From the NCBI GenBank assembly GCA_947044405.1, contig CAMRHE010000645.1, positions 620,001-684,000 of the forward strand: a stretch of 64,000 nt of DNA, given 5' to 3'. How positions within the stretch are numbered: position 1 is the first letter of the stretch; each line of letters begins with the position of its first letter. A program made the position numbers and the translations under genes. The notes under the pieces are model-generated. The model saw only the letters and a program-made list of their open reading frames with translations, did no database searches and was not told the DNA's origin. The stretch comes from Leptodactylus fallax. Lineage: Eukaryota > Chordata > Amphibia > Anura > Leptodactylidae. Of this stretch, positions 36,220 to 48,586 are shown in pieces.

Positions 36220-39043
36220 GTCTGAACCTTTGTGAAAGACCACAAATAGAACAGGGCTGGGGCTGGTGACCTCCTCTTTTCAAGTGGCAACTCTCAAAGC
36301 TTTTCAGATAAGCTTTTTTATAGATGTCCCTGCATTATCTTCCATGATATTGGGACTCACGCCTTGACTTTTCAAAGAGTTTGGCCAGAAAACACCTCAG
36401 TAGACCAAGCAGTTATCATCTAGATTTTCAGTTGTCTCCTTCCTTTTGCCTGCTTGCAGACGTTGAAACACTTGCCTGCGCTTTGTTCTGCTTGCTGCAA
36501 GCCATCTGGACTAGATCAGTGTGTAGCAGCCGTTATAAAGCAATCATCAGATTTTTTTTACATTCATTGATAGTTCAGACTCCTCCTTATTCTCTAGCAT
36601 ACAAGACTATCCACTTATAGAACAGGTATAGTGTTGATTGACAGTTCAGCTTTGCAATGCATAGCAGCAGGTACTACAGGGAAAAAGTGCTGCTGGAAAA
36701 TAAAGTGATCTGGTGCCCTCTTATGGTAGGAGAGGGCATTAATATAGATGCAACATATGATTTACAGTAGTGGAAACATTATTCTTTATACTACATTCCT
36801 CAGCTGCTCCAGAACTTCTTTTTAAAGTGAGTGGACCATTGAAATGTTAGTATGAAAATATTTTATTCTTTTACAAAACATCTGCAACATGCAATGTGTA
36901 TACAATGAGGTTCTGTGGCAGCTGAGGTGTGTATTGTATTGCTCTGTAGGTTTGTTTTATAATGTTCGATGCCAAAATGTATACTATGAGGTTTGCAACA
37001 TCCAAGATGTGTATTATGATTTTCTACAGCATCTTGTGTGTATATATTGATATTCTGGAGCATCTGCTTTGGATATTATGAAGTCTAAAGTTAAAGTGTG
37101 TTTTATGTGGTTGTGCAATGAGATATGTGTTATGATGGTCAGCTTATGTTGTTCTTCTGCATCTGCTTTGTGTATTATAATGATGTGCAGCAACTGAATT
37201 GTTTATTATAAAGATCTGCAGCCTTTTACAATGCTAATATTGTAAATAGCACAAGGCAAGGGCCACATAACAGATTTTGTATTGGAGCTCAGGAGCTTAT
37301 AGTTATGCTTCTGGCTGGAGTACATGTACATATTGAGAGCAAGAAAGCGATGTTACACACAATTCATATCCCTCTTTATGTAGTTTATTTTCATCATGAA
37401 GTAATTCGCCTAAATTCATGTATCTGGTAAGTTTGATATATCAATGCACAAGTTTGAATAAGACATATAAACATACATACACAGCAGTGTGTGAATTATT
37501 TATGAAAGATAAGAAACATAATAAACATCAACTGTGTCTAATACAGTCTTTAGTTTTGCTCAAAATGACACTGCCATCTTGTGGACAATGATTTAACATA
37601 AATGCACAGCAGTGTCTTTTAGCTGCCATAAAGTGAGGCCTCATGGGCTGTGCTGTGAACTTGCCAATGGCTAACCTGCTGCTGTCAACAGTAGCAGCAT
37701 AAAAGATAAAGATTAAACCTGCAGCAATTCAGTTATTACTGCAGGCCGAACCGTGGCTTTTAACTTTTGCAACATTACCTGTAATTATGTGAAAAAAAAA
37801 ATTGTTTCCAAAATAAAATATACAGTAAGTAAAAATATTGTGATAGGATATCATTTTGAATTACAATATTACTGCCTCAAGTGGATAGTTATTATATGAT
37901 AATTATAAGAATACATGATTTATTGGAGAAGTCTTTTCTAAAGACATGTCAGTCATGTGACTTTTTAGATTTCTGTTTCAAAACACGCCAGCCCAGATGA
38001 AGAGGTAGCACCATGAAAGGACAAGTTCCTGAGTCTTCTTCTTCTAGGGAGGAGGGATGAGCCCAGCTAAGCAGCATTGATCCTGAATATAAAGGTATTT
38101 TTGGCCCCTCAAAGGCACATTATAGGGATCCCTAAAGCTAGTCATACACATAAGATACTTATCTGCAGACTTTTGGCAGAGCCAGCAAAATTTGGTGAAA
38201 TCTGCCAAGAAACTGATGTGATGGTGGTCATATACATAAGATTAACAGCAGATGCAACTAAAATAATCTGAATCTGCCAGTGATCTGCAGATGAATATAT
38301 CTGCAGATATACATGTGTATGGACAGCTTAAATGGGTTTCCCCCCGATAGGTCATCAGTATGTGATCTGTCGGGGTCCGACACCTGGACCCTGCACAGAT
38401 CAACTGTTCTCGCAGCCTCCGGGTGCCAGTACTTGCTAGTGTATAAGGAGTTGTGAGGTGCCCTTCCTATTCAAGTAAGTAAGGAGCAGTGCAGCAGTTC
38501 ATGAAAACCACCGCTATGCAGTTGATGGGGCTGCTGCTCCGTTCCTGTTACACTGCAGCCCCCTCAACATTGCCCCAACTTGGGAAGTGGGCTGGAGGAG
38601 TCGGTTGACAACAGTGCTACTGCCATCCTCCAGTGTCCTCCATTGAGTTGTTCATGGCAAGTACCTCACCTCTCTCAAGATGTCAGCTTGCTGCTAATTA
38701 ATATGAAATTTCTTGTTAACATCCATAGGCTGATCCCAACGCCTGACTATCTAGTGCAGAAAGTCCTAACACAGCTGCAGCCCTCTGATCCAGGCTAATA
38801 TTTTGTTTTAATCCCATCAGCTCTCTGAGTTCTCCCCAACCACACAGATTTGCCTCAGAACTGACATAAATCAATGATGACTGTTGCAGAGTATGGGTCT
38901 TGGCACATTGTGTTACGCAGCATGAAGCACAGTTATTCTCTGTGGTGACATTGCCCAAAACATTTGCATTCTTCACAGTAACACTGAAATGTGTGCAGCT
39001 GTAGAAACTATTTACACATAGATTTCCTGTTACTGGGTCTTCT
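36220..39043. other. Repeat-poor interval upstream of mc3r
   Basis: Presumed 5' UTR and promoter side of mc3r. No exon, CpG island or clear TATA element can be supported. 36840-37210 contains loosely repeated TGTGTATTATGA-type segments. Confidence 0.5.
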
Positions 39044-39057
39044 ATGTTAATAACAAG

Positions 39058-39283
39058 TGGAAGAGTGAAGAAATCAGGCGATACCTTTTAGAGGCTAACT
39101 GAGTATATTTGATAAGTAAGCTTTGGAAGTCTAGCTCCCTTCACCAGACCATGTCTGACGAAGGGAGCTAGACTTCCGAAAGGTTACTTATCAAATATAC
39201 TCAGTTAGCCTCTATAAGGTATCGCCTGATTTCTTCACTCTTCCACTACTTTCTATGGCTAACACGGTACAACATTATACTAC
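39058..39283. mobile_element. Inverted-repeat insertion with 14-bp target duplication
   Basis: About 85-bp near-perfect inverted arms (39058-39143 and about 39160-39246) plus a tail containing GGCTAACACGGTACAAC. ATGTTAATAACAAG is duplicated at 39044-39057 and 39284-39297. A TSD of this length suggests target-primed or retroposed insertion rather than a cut-and-paste transposon. Confidence 0.85.
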
Positions 39284-39807
39284 ATGTTAATAACAAGACA
39301 TCAATGATCCTATAAAACTCATTTTACAATCAATTGCAGGAGGCCTGATGTCTGTACCTCAGACGCTGTTTTTATACTTCATAAATACTGTATCTAAATT
39401 TCTGCAGAACATATTGGCACTATATCAGTACCTAAAATAAATAAAACATATATATGTGATCTGGTATTGCACCATCAAGCAAACACTTTTGTTATGGAAT
39501 CAGTTTGAGTGTGAATCCACTTTGAAATGGGAAAATTCAGTGATCTGAGTGATTGACTTGGTCATCGGTCGTAGATAAAGATGGGCAAACCTCATAAGAT
39601 TCATTTAGTCCTGTGTTCAGACGAAGTGAACCCCCGGTTCGGTCTGAACTTGTTCGGATAGGAAATTATTATACTCTGGAGTCTTTTCAGACCTCATAGT
39701 ATAATAACTGGAGGCCCAGGGTAGGTGACAAAAATAAAAAAACATTTATACTAACCTTCGATTACCTCTTCTGGGCCTCTCCCTGAAGAGACCCCAGAGT
39801 ATAATAA

Positions 39808-41192
39808 TGTCACGTTCCCTTTGACATAACTTCGGCTATGTTTGTCTTAGAGAGATAGAAATTATATAGATAGTGTGATGATAAAAGCCCAGATATGTAT
39901 TTCTTGTACTACTACTCGCTCATCTTGTGTGGTTTCTGTCTGTTATCAGCCATTTGGTCATAGGCTTGAGGAATGTGGTCCAGAGACTCTGTAATCAATA
40001 ACCGTTTGATTCCCAGAGAGTCTCTGACACAGGCCTTTGTTTACATAACAGTGCTACAATCATATACCCGGCAGGGGGTCCTGCAGAAAGGATGTGCTGG
40101 GAGGGCTCTCTGCACACCGTCCACAGACAAGTTGGAGCCAGATACACATCAAAAGGATTATGGTTTTATGGCAATATCTGCCCTGGGGAACCTCTTACAG
40201 TCGCCTCGATAAATTCCCCAGATGCGCCAGGCCTAGGAACACTCTCAGAATACACACATGTTACTGTTCAACGCCCTGAAAGGGTCCAGACACTGATCTC
40301 CTTACCCAAAGGGGATTGGGGTGTCATCCTTGGGGTCTACACGATGGGGATCTCGCCACAAACCCTTTCATACCTCCTGCCCGACTCTACAGTCATCGGG
40401 TGAGGAAATATAAGGAAAGATGATACTGGGGGATTTGGAAAGGAGGGCGGGGCTCCTCCTCCTGGTGACATCACTTAGAGAGGACACCTTTTTAGTTAAA
40501 AGTTCTCAGACCAGGAAGAGGGGCGTCTTTTTGTCTTTGTTGTTCCTGAAGGAGATGGGAGGGGAAGTCATGGTGCAGACTCCAACCATGTGGCCTAAAC
40601 ATGCTGCCTAGCATTGAGGCCTGAGACTCTTTGTTATCCTGGAAGAGATGTAACAGCATGTAGAAGACACATGCTCTGCAACTTGCTTAAGGAAGAACCC
40701 TGAAGCCTACCACATGGGCTCAGAGAAACGGACTGTCCACTTGTTCTGGTAATTTGGGTCTTCTTCTGCTGAAAGCCACCGGGATAGCACTGTCCAGAGC
40801 CAAGGAGGTGCTGCCACTGGAATAGCATGCCCGGATGCATACTTTTGGTCTGATTTAAGTACGCGCCCGGAGCTCAACATCCGGAGCCCAGAGAACCAAT
40901 CACAGGCTTGTGTTGGTAATATTTACTTTTCTTCTGTATATTCCCATTTTTATTTTGTGCACTGTGTCATGTTGCTTTCCACTTGTATTTGCTTGCTAAC
41001 CGCTACATGTATTCTCTGTATGTGTTAAGTGTCTAGTACCGACCCTTTTAGGGGTTAATAAATATATAAAATTTAGAAAGCTTGTATCGAATTATACTAT
41101 GGGACCAGAACACTCACTGGTGGTGGGTGTGAGGTAATAAAAGCGATCTCAGGTGTGCCAAAGGCGGTTTCGGTAGGACGAGATCCTTCACA
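39808..41192 (+). repeat. Possible solo LTR
   Basis: Block beginning TGTCACGTTCCC and ending GATCCTTCACA, with AATAAA near 41056 about 130 bp from the end, i.e. LTR-like proportions. No matching flanking duplication was found, so the limits are uncertain. Small frames inside show no known protein. Confidence 0.35.
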
Positions 41193-41429
41193 GATAGGTT
41201 TCTAGTAGCTCTGAGTGTATTCTAGTCCTGAGAAAGTTCTTGGGTTTTGAGATTGACTCCGTTGGTATGGAATGCTGACTCCCTGGGGACAAGTTGGAAG
41301 ATCTCCACCTGGCAGTACACCAGGCCCATTAAATTAAACTTATACATGGCACTGTCACATGATGTGAGGTGCACAGCACCAAAGAACAGCGTATTTGTCA
41401 CTACCCACACAACATTGCATCCCCTTTTC

Positions 41430-41877
41430 TGGCCCCCACACGGTATAATACCCTATTTATGCACAGAGTAATGTCCCATAGTGGCCCCTTCACACAGTAT
41501 AATGTCCCATAGTGGCTCCTCCACACAGTATAATGTCCATTGTGGCACCTCCACATAGTATAATGTCACATAACAGCTCTTCCACACAGTATAATGTCCA
41601 TTGTGGCCCCATCCACATAGTATAATGTCCCATAGTGGCCTCCACATAGTATAACGTGACATAACAGCTCCTCCACACATTATAATGTCCCATAGTGGCC
41701 CCTCCACACAGTATAATGTCCCATAGCAGCCCCTTCACACAGTATGATATCCCATAGCGGCCCCTGCACACAGTATAATTTCCAATAGTGGCCCCTCCAA
41801 ACAGTTTTATGTCCCAAAGTGGCCTCCAGACTGTATAATATCTCATAGCGGCCCCTCCACACAGTATAATGTCACAT
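41430..41877 (+). repeat. 31-bp minisatellite, left part
   Basis: About 14 units of CCCCTCCACACAGTATAATG...CATAGTGG type; the 157-codon minus-strand frame is translated repeat. The array is interrupted by a solo LTR and resumes at 42825-42915. Confidence 0.88.
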
Positions 41878-42824
41878 TGCCGCAACCCAGATGGAGGAAA
41901 CCGGAGGATGGGAATTGTAGTGGCGTAGGATGTGCCACCTACTAGGCCAAGCACACTCACCAACCACTCCAGCCCTACTCCTGGGCCGGACAGAGTCGAG
42001 GGGGTCCTGCAGCGCTACCAGATGGTGGTGGTAGTAGTTGTTTCCCCTGGGGCGCTTCCAGTTGGAGAATGAACCTCTCCTCTCTGAGTCGGTGTGGTGT
42101 TGGTCGGAAGGGCCCTGATGTTAATGCAGGCACAACTCAGGCAGCCAGATGGTAACGGTCAAACAGGGAAAAGTTTGTTGCAACAACTGGAAACAGGTAA
42201 ATGGCAGCTGCCGAATGGGGGTAGTAGTACAGTGCCCAATTCCCCAGCCTTGGTTCTAGGACAGTCTTGTGCTCCACTACTGCTCCTCTCGTGCCTCACC
42301 CAGAGATGGATGCTAGGGAGAGTGGTGGTACAGGGAGGCCAGACAGGGTTCTGGTTACCTGAAGACTAGACCCGCACATGGTCCTCCTGTCAGGGTCCTC
42401 TCCTGCTCCTCTTGGCACGGCACCGGTAAGGTCCAAAATTGTAGGCAGCCGAACCACTGCTCCAGGCTGCCTCAGGGCTGATGATAATCCTCCTGGCGGC
42501 TGTGAAGGCGCCCATTGGCCTCAGTCCAGCTTCTGGGGGCAGGGATACACTGCATACCCTTCCTCCTCTGCTACTCACACTGATCTGAATCCTGAACTTA
42601 GGCCAATGGTTACCATGGAGACAGTGTCTCCCACAAACCCACCCAGTGGCCTGTGATAGGCCTTGGCTAAACCAAGACAAGGTTTGAACACTGCAGGGGG
42701 GAAACAATAGGGACAAGCTGAAAACAGTGACACTTAACATTTAACATAGAAGACGGGACATACCAACACAACCCAGAGGCACAAATAGATAAACAATTAA
42801 AGCAGCAGTCTCTGGGATGCTGCA
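41878..42824 (-). repeat. Solo LTR, family L1 (copy c)
   Basis: Same family as 4520-5489. Starts TGCCGCAACCCAGATGG and ends CTGGGATGCTGCA. Flanks ACAT and AAAT are an imperfect 4-bp duplication. Inserted in a minisatellite array. Confidence 0.75.
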
Positions 42825-43412
42825 AAATAATGGCCCCTGCACACAGTATTATGTAACATAGTGGCCCCTTCACACAGTATTCATACACAGTATTCACACA
42901 CCATAGTGGCCCCTACGGTGTTCGTTGCACCACCCACTAAAGAGGCCCAAAAACAGCAGGGAGTCACGCTGTAGCCCAGGAGAGGTAAGTAACACTGGTT
43001 TTTATGTTTCTTCATATCCCCTGGATATCTGATCACTATACTCTGGGATCTGAAAATATATATAATAATAGTTTAATATTATAATAATAGTTTGTGGGTG
43101 CTGCAAGGAACGGAACTACCAGGTGAACGTCGTGCAGGGTTCACCCAACAAATGCTCTTGCCATGGGCCCGCAGCTTTACTCACCGATATCCACTCCTGG
43201 TCATCCTGCACGGGGCTCCCTGGAGGGCAGAAGAGGAAATGGAGGCGGCCGTGAGCAGGAGTGGGGATCAGTAAGTAAATAGGGCCCATTTCCTCCCAGG
43301 TTTACTCCAGAGGGTAACGGCCTATTTAGAAAAAATAAAATAACTAAAAACAGCAGGGGTTACTAAGGTCACGGGCTCCGTAGCAGCTGCTACGGTGGTA
43401 GTTACGCCACTG

Positions 43413-45798
43413 CATTACAGCCATTTATCGTCTAGTATTGGGTAAGTGTGGCCTTTTTTCTGTGAAGTTTTTTGTATATTATGTCCTTTTTAGCAATATG
43501 TTTTTGAATTTCTTTGGTTAGGGACCTGCAAAGCATGAGGAACCTTGATGTTGGTTTGCAAGTTTGCATATTTTGGCCAAAATATTGACTAATTGCCGCA
43601 TGGTTATCTAATCTAAAAGTTGGGTTTCCCCAGTGATGTGGCCAACTTATGGTGGATAGGGGTTCGGGGCATGCAATGGTTCAAGGTGGTCTCAGAGGTA
43701 CAGCTTTATGTTCGTTTGGATCAAACAATTTGGAATATTCAGGTTGAATCTGGTTCGTTGTGAACCAATTCGCTCATCTCTAATATTGCCTTTTCAATTT
43801 TCATGTTGGTTTCAATGAGATCAAAGTTAATAAAGGGTTGCTATGGCCATTTACAATCAATATCAAGCAGTGTGTGCATGGTTCTTTTCGCAGTAAGAAC
43901 CAGGTTATGTATATATAAAATCCTCATGTGTAGCTTGTGTATGAATGATGTTTTTTTGTATAGTAAATTGAAGCCATGAGATATGTGAGTTTACAATCTT
44001 ACCCTTGCTATGCAATATCATATGCCTTCTGTAAAATCTAAAGACTTATTCAAGAGAAATTTAATGAACATTTCAAGTTCAATTAGGGTGTCTGTTTTGT
44101 ACAGGAATTTACCTTAGGCAGATGTTGAAAGGTGATTTCTTTAGGTTTACTGTGCTACTGTTCAGCAGACAGTATCACACATGACAGGCTTAGATACAGT
44201 AGCTCCAGTAGCGTAACTACCATCGGCTACAGCTGGTACGGGGCCCGCAACCTTAAGGGGCTTGGCAGGCCTCTGCTGCTTTCTTTTTTTACAATAGTCC
44301 GTTACCTGCTGGTGTCGCTGACGTGATATGGGATGCACGGGACCCCCTGGAGGACAGAATTGAAGTGGAGGCGGCCGTGAGCAGGAGCAGGGACTATTAA
44401 TTAAGGCCACAGCAATAGTATTTGCTAGGTGAACCCTGTGAGATTTGTCTTGTGAGGTTTGCTTGGCAGTTCTGTGTGCGCGCCCTGCTTTGCAGGTGTC
44501 AGCCATATGTAATGGCTGACACTATCCTCTAAACCCCCTGGTCGGAGCCGAGCTCCAATCACGGGTGTTAACCCCTGAGATACCGCAGTTAAACATGACC
44601 ACGGCATCTCAGGGGTTTTATTATATATTGGGGTTCCGATCGGCCTCCCCGCGGGCGGTGCCACTGCTCCTATTCGGCAGTCTGACCAGTGACCCCAGGT
44701 ATGCCCCATCGCTGTCCCTCGCATACCTGATTGATCCTGCCTTGAATGGAGACTGTCAGCCTATACGTCTGCATGGGCTGACAGCCTCCTATACACTGCA
44801 ATACACGTCATTACAGCGGCGTGCTCCACATGACCGCTGGGGACCAATCACAGGCCCCAGCAGTGAGGCCTGGGGAAGGCCGGAAGAACTCCGGAGTTAA
44901 TGTTGAGCCCAGGACAGTTGAATATCAGTATTTTTGTTATTTTTAATCACCACGGGGGGTGCCGAGGGGGACAGGTAGTATGGCGGAACCAATTGGTTAA
45001 AACCCCCAATCAGAGCTGTGCAATTCATTACCACGAATTGTGAGGAAATCCGGAATCGATGCGAATCGAAAATTTCCTGAAATTTGTATTGAATTCTATT
45101 TCATCAGCTTCGATTCGCTCATCTCTACCCATAGCTAGTCTGACAGAATTTGAAAGTCGCCCGCTGTCAACACACCCGTTTTTAAGCTACCCAAGCCAAG
45201 TACCTACTAGTTAATCAAGTCAAAGCACTTTTGCTCAGAGCTCTATCACCTGCTTAACTGGATATTACATACAGAGATTACGGTATTTTATTTGAATAGT
45301 TATTTCATCATCTGTACATTTGTATTCAACGACTAACCCCGAGACCTGGTTATCTGTCATCATTGTCAAGTACCACATGGGGGCAGGTAGTCAGGGACAT
45401 CCAAAGGCTATGTGCACATTCGGGGTCAAGGGTCATTCTACACGCTGGCCACTTCCTACATTCTACCCTTGACATCATTCCTGGCCCTCTTGAGTGTTAC
45501 ACTCCCACAGATTAAATCCCTCTCCCGGTAACAAACAAACATAAAAAACCTAATACTTATTTAGCCCCATTCCCTTCTGAACTTCTCTGATCTCACTACT
45601 CTCGGAGCAGAGATAGGGGCTGAATGGTAAAGCAGGGAACGGATGGCTCCCTGCTTTACCATTCTTGTATACTGTGTGAATGGGAGAATGGGACAGTATA
45701 CCGTGTGGACGCAGCTGCTATGGGGCATTAAACTGTTTGGAGGCGCTGCTATGGGACATTATACTGTGTGGAGAGGCCACTATGGGATATTATATTGT
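43413..45798. other. Gene-free interval with repeat ends
   Basis: A hAT-type right end GTTACGCCACTG lies at 43401-43412 and a left-end-like CAGTAGCGTAACTA at 44206, both without partners. CATCTCTA-type repeat ends occur at about 43770 and 45120. A 43-bp hairpin is at 45622-45664. No gene seen. Confidence 0.5.
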
Positions 45799-46421
45799 GT
45801 AAACATAAAATAAAAAAGAAATCCACACTAATATAAAATATATGAATATTTATTAGTATCCAATAAAAAAACATGAATAGGGACATAAAAACAACAAATA
45901 AATGATGCAGATAATATACACAATATTGGGGAATGACTTGTAAAGTCAAACATAGTACCACTAACATGTAATAATATGCATGGAAATAATGGAATAATAA
46001 TTTAGCAATACAGATATCACAAATAATTCACTTAGAAGGTAATGATCTCACAGGTATATATATTTATAATAAGGTGAAACAAAGTGGAAAAACAAAGGTG
46101 AATCAGAGAGGAAAAACAGACAGTTAAATGAAACCTCCACAAAGGAGGTCAAAACTCAGAATATGTGATATACAGATGTAAATAGATAACTTATCCACAC
46201 CATGCAGACGCCCGAGGCGCGTTTCGCCTACAACTCAGGCTTCGTCCAGGGACAAATGAATATAAGGCACCCAGCTATTTAAATACCCAAAAACACTAAG
46301 AAATCAATGACATTACATGCAACGCAGGTTTAGCCGTATTCATGTTTTTTTTATTGAATAATAATAAATATTCATATATTTTATATTAGTGTGGATTTCT
46401 TTTTTATTTGATGTTTACCTT
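45799..46421. mobile_element. MITE with about 80-bp terminal inverted repeats
   Basis: The left arm (AAAGAAATCCACACTAATAT...) and right arm (46341-46421) are near-perfect inverse copies. The interior contains a GCGCGTTTCGCC...TTCGTCCAGGG block seen in dispersed repeats. No clear target duplication found. Confidence 0.75.
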
Positions 46422-46556
46422 GGTGTGTTATCCCACTTGTTGTGTTATAACTGCCTTTTTTTGTTTTTTGATTATTACATTATAGTGTGTATAAATAGGG
46501 TGTCATACCGTGTGGAGGCCAGGAAAGGGGGCACTATGTCGTGTGCGAGTGGGGGG

Positions 46557-47050
46557 TGTAAGTATGTGAGCCAGAGGGCGCTGTTGAGCGACCCAGGCCA
46601 GGCCAGGCCAGAAAAGGCTCTCAGCCACGCCTTTGGGGGTGGCACATAACTCCAGAGGGGCTGGAGAATCCTGCAGGAAGCAGGAAATGGTAGTGGACCA
46701 GCGAGGACAGAGAGAGAGGCTCTGTCCCAAAAGGGCTGGCGTCCACAAGAGTGGACCAGCTAGGACGGAGAGATAGGCTCTGTCCCAAAGGGCTGGCGTC
46801 CACAGAGGTCTGTTGCTAGAGCTGAGTAACAGTCAGAACAGTTAGGGGCTCAAGGAGTGAGTTAGGCCCTAACTGTGGCATAGGTTTTTTGTTGTTTTGC
46901 TGTGTTGCAGTTAAGCTGAATAGAATAAAGCCACTTTTATTTACACTTGGACCGTCTGAAAGCTATCTTTCCGGCGCCCAGTACCATGAACCACCGCTGT
47001 CCGGACCAGGAGAAGCCGCCATTTTGAGTTTAATTCCCCAAGCTGTCACA
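46557..47050 (+). repeat. 5' LTR of the myosin-carrying element
   Basis: TG...CA bounded, 494 bp, with an AATAAA signal at 46924-46929 toward its 3' part. It contains three copies of a GGCCA-type pentamer near 46592 where the 3' LTR has two, and two related blocks each containing GACCAGC...GAGAGGCTCTGTCCCAAA. Confidence 0.92.
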
Positions 47051-47052
47051 TA

Positions 47053-47071
47053 TGGTGGAGAATGCGGGCAT
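47053..47071 (+). promoter_or_regulatory. Primer binding site, tRNA-Ala
   Basis: TGGTGGAGAATGCGGGCAT, two bases inside the 5' LTR, is complementary over 19 positions to the 3' end of a vertebrate tRNA-Ala(AGC) isodecoder as I recall it (ATGCCCGCATTCTCCA plus CCA). This establishes orientation and retroviral-type replication. Confidence 0.85.
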
Positions 47072-47361
47072 AAAGAGATCAACGCAAGTCCTGGAAGACA
47101 AGTGATTGGTGACTGCAGTACTGTAAAGTGTGCATTGTGGCCTACAGCTGGAAGAAATCGGTGATTTCAACTGAGAAGCCCAGAATGGGGTGAGTGAATT
47201 GCAACATAGCAAAAGTGTGTGCAAAAAAACTGGTGAAAGTAAAACTCTGGATGAGGAATCCAGGGAATGGACTTTGTGTATACTGTGGCACAGAAGTCTG
47301 TGAAATGTTTGCTGATGGCAAGAAAGTATGCAATGTGTATAGAAGATGGATATTGCAAACA

Positions 47362-47530
47362 GTCTATGTGAAAGGCTATGGTGCCATGTTGGTGTTTTCT
47401 GTGGAAGACAGAAGAAAATGCTGGTTGTTGTAGTGCCACATAAACAAGTCTATGTGAAAGGCTATGGTGCCATGTTGGTGTTTTCTGTGGAAGACAGAAG
47501 AAAATGCTGGTTGTTGTGGTGCCACATAAG
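47362..47530 (+). repeat. 86-bp tandem duplication in element leader
   Basis: The segment starting GTCTATGTGAAAGGCTATGG is present twice in tandem with period 86 bp (47362 and 47448) and almost no divergence. It lies between the primer site and the first ATG of the cargo frame. Confidence 0.9.
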
Positions 47531-47608
47531 TTAACTGTTTGAATACAGGTGACTGCAGAAGATAGTAAAAAGTTGCTGTGGAATATTGTGTAATTTTGTT
47601 AGTAAACC

Positions 47609-48586
47609 ATGGGCAAGAAAAAGAGAATTTCAGCTTGTAAAAAAGCAGAGAAGTTATGCACAGGTTTAATAGTGCAGCAATCTGAATGCAGAGAGATACA
47701 AAACCCGGAACAGATCATGTTGGATGCAAGTAAAGATAAAGGGTTGCATGATGGTGACTCCGTTTTTCTAAAGCACCTCTGTTCTATGATGAAATATGTC
47801 CCTGCTGAGTGTGTATCTCATAATGGAATGCAAAGTGCCAAAGATGAAAATGTTAGGGTGCAGCAGCTTCAAGATGAGAATAAAACCATCAGGTTCTTGT
47901 ATGAGAATGAAATATCTGATTGGAAATGGCAACTTTTGGTATCAGAAAGAGAGAACCTTAAGTTGAAGGCAGAGCTTGACTCTATGAAGAGGTTATATCC
48001 TAGTCATTGTGAAAATGTGGTACTGGGTTTGCCTGGAATGGACTGTGTCACTAAGAAGGAGTTTGCTGAAATGAAATGTGCTCTGTCTAAGGAAGTTATA
48101 CAGAGTGTAGAGCAAAAGCAAGTGCTTGAGAAGCAATTGCAGGATTTAAAGGAGCAGCATGTTCAAGACTCCATTGCCAAAGAGAGTGTCATTGAAAAAT
48201 TAAGAGATGACCTTGAAACTGCTAAACATGAGAGAAGTGAATTTTTGCAGAGTCAGTCAGAATGTCTGGATGACCAAGTTAGGATGTGTGTAAACCTTTC
48301 GGCTGCCGTAATTGACAAAGAAAATGAAATTGCAGAGCTGAGGAAGTATGTGTCTGACCGAGAGAGTGATTTAGAATCTGTGGTGCAGACATTGCAGTCA
48401 GAGCAAAACTTGCATCAGGTTCGCCTAAATGGTGAAATCCACGAATGGCGAAGCAGAGCTGGAGTTCTGGAACAAAGAGAAAGGGAACTCAAAGCTAGAA
48501 TATGTAGCCTGGAGAGGTACTGTCAGGATCTTGTGAAGATAATGAGAAGTTGTCTGTTTTGGTGCAAAATAAAGACAAAGAATTGA
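47609..48586 (+). CDS. Coiled-coil N-terminal frame of the myosin chimera
   Basis: A 325-codon frame opening with ACCATGG, an optimal vertebrate start context, as the long frame after the leader. It begins with a basic MGKKKR. From about residue 85 it is strongly heptad-patterned and charged (for example KQVLEKQLQDLKEQ, ENEIAELRKYV), predicting a long coiled coil. I do not recognise this part as a specific protein. Near 48538-48541 the register is lost by one base: the frame ends at 48586 with an unrelated tail, while the coiled coil continues in the -1 frame (NEKLSVLVQNKDKEL) from 48541. A real one-base deletion is more likely than programmed frameshifting, since no slippery heptamer is present. 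Possible identities: element-specific Gag substitute or the 5' part of a captured host coiled-coil gene. Confidence 0.7.
   Translation: MGKKKRISACKKAEKLCTGLIVQQSECREIQNPEQIMLDASKDKGLHDGDSVFLKHLCSMMKYVPAECVSHNGMQSAKDENVRVQQLQDENKTIRFLYENEISDWKWQLLVSERENLKLKAELDSMKRLYPSHCENVVLGLPGMDCVTKKEFAEMKCALSKEVIQSVEQKQVLEKQLQDLKEQHVQDSIAKESVIEKLRDDLETAKHERSEFLQSQSECLDDQVRMCVNLSAAVIDKENEIAELRKYVSDRESDLESVVQTLQSEQNLHQVRLNGEIHEWRSRAGVLEQRERELKARICSLERYCQDLVKIMRSCLFWCKIKTKN

Noticed and set aside
36220..36243. Eight-codon N-terminal extension of mc3r
   Set aside because: It opens with GTG, not ATG, and the MNAS start matches the known mammalian N-terminus and length.
39160..39190. Hammerhead ribozyme core (CTGACGA ... 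GAAA)
   Set aside because: Stem II would need an extra unpaired base, and no stem I or stem III with a proper cleavage site could be drawn.
41490..41963. 157-codon minus-strand frame
   Set aside because: Also translated 31-bp minisatellite running into a solo LTR.
47194..47534. Small frames in the leader of the myosin element
   Set aside because: They arise from the 86-bp duplication and lack family similarity.
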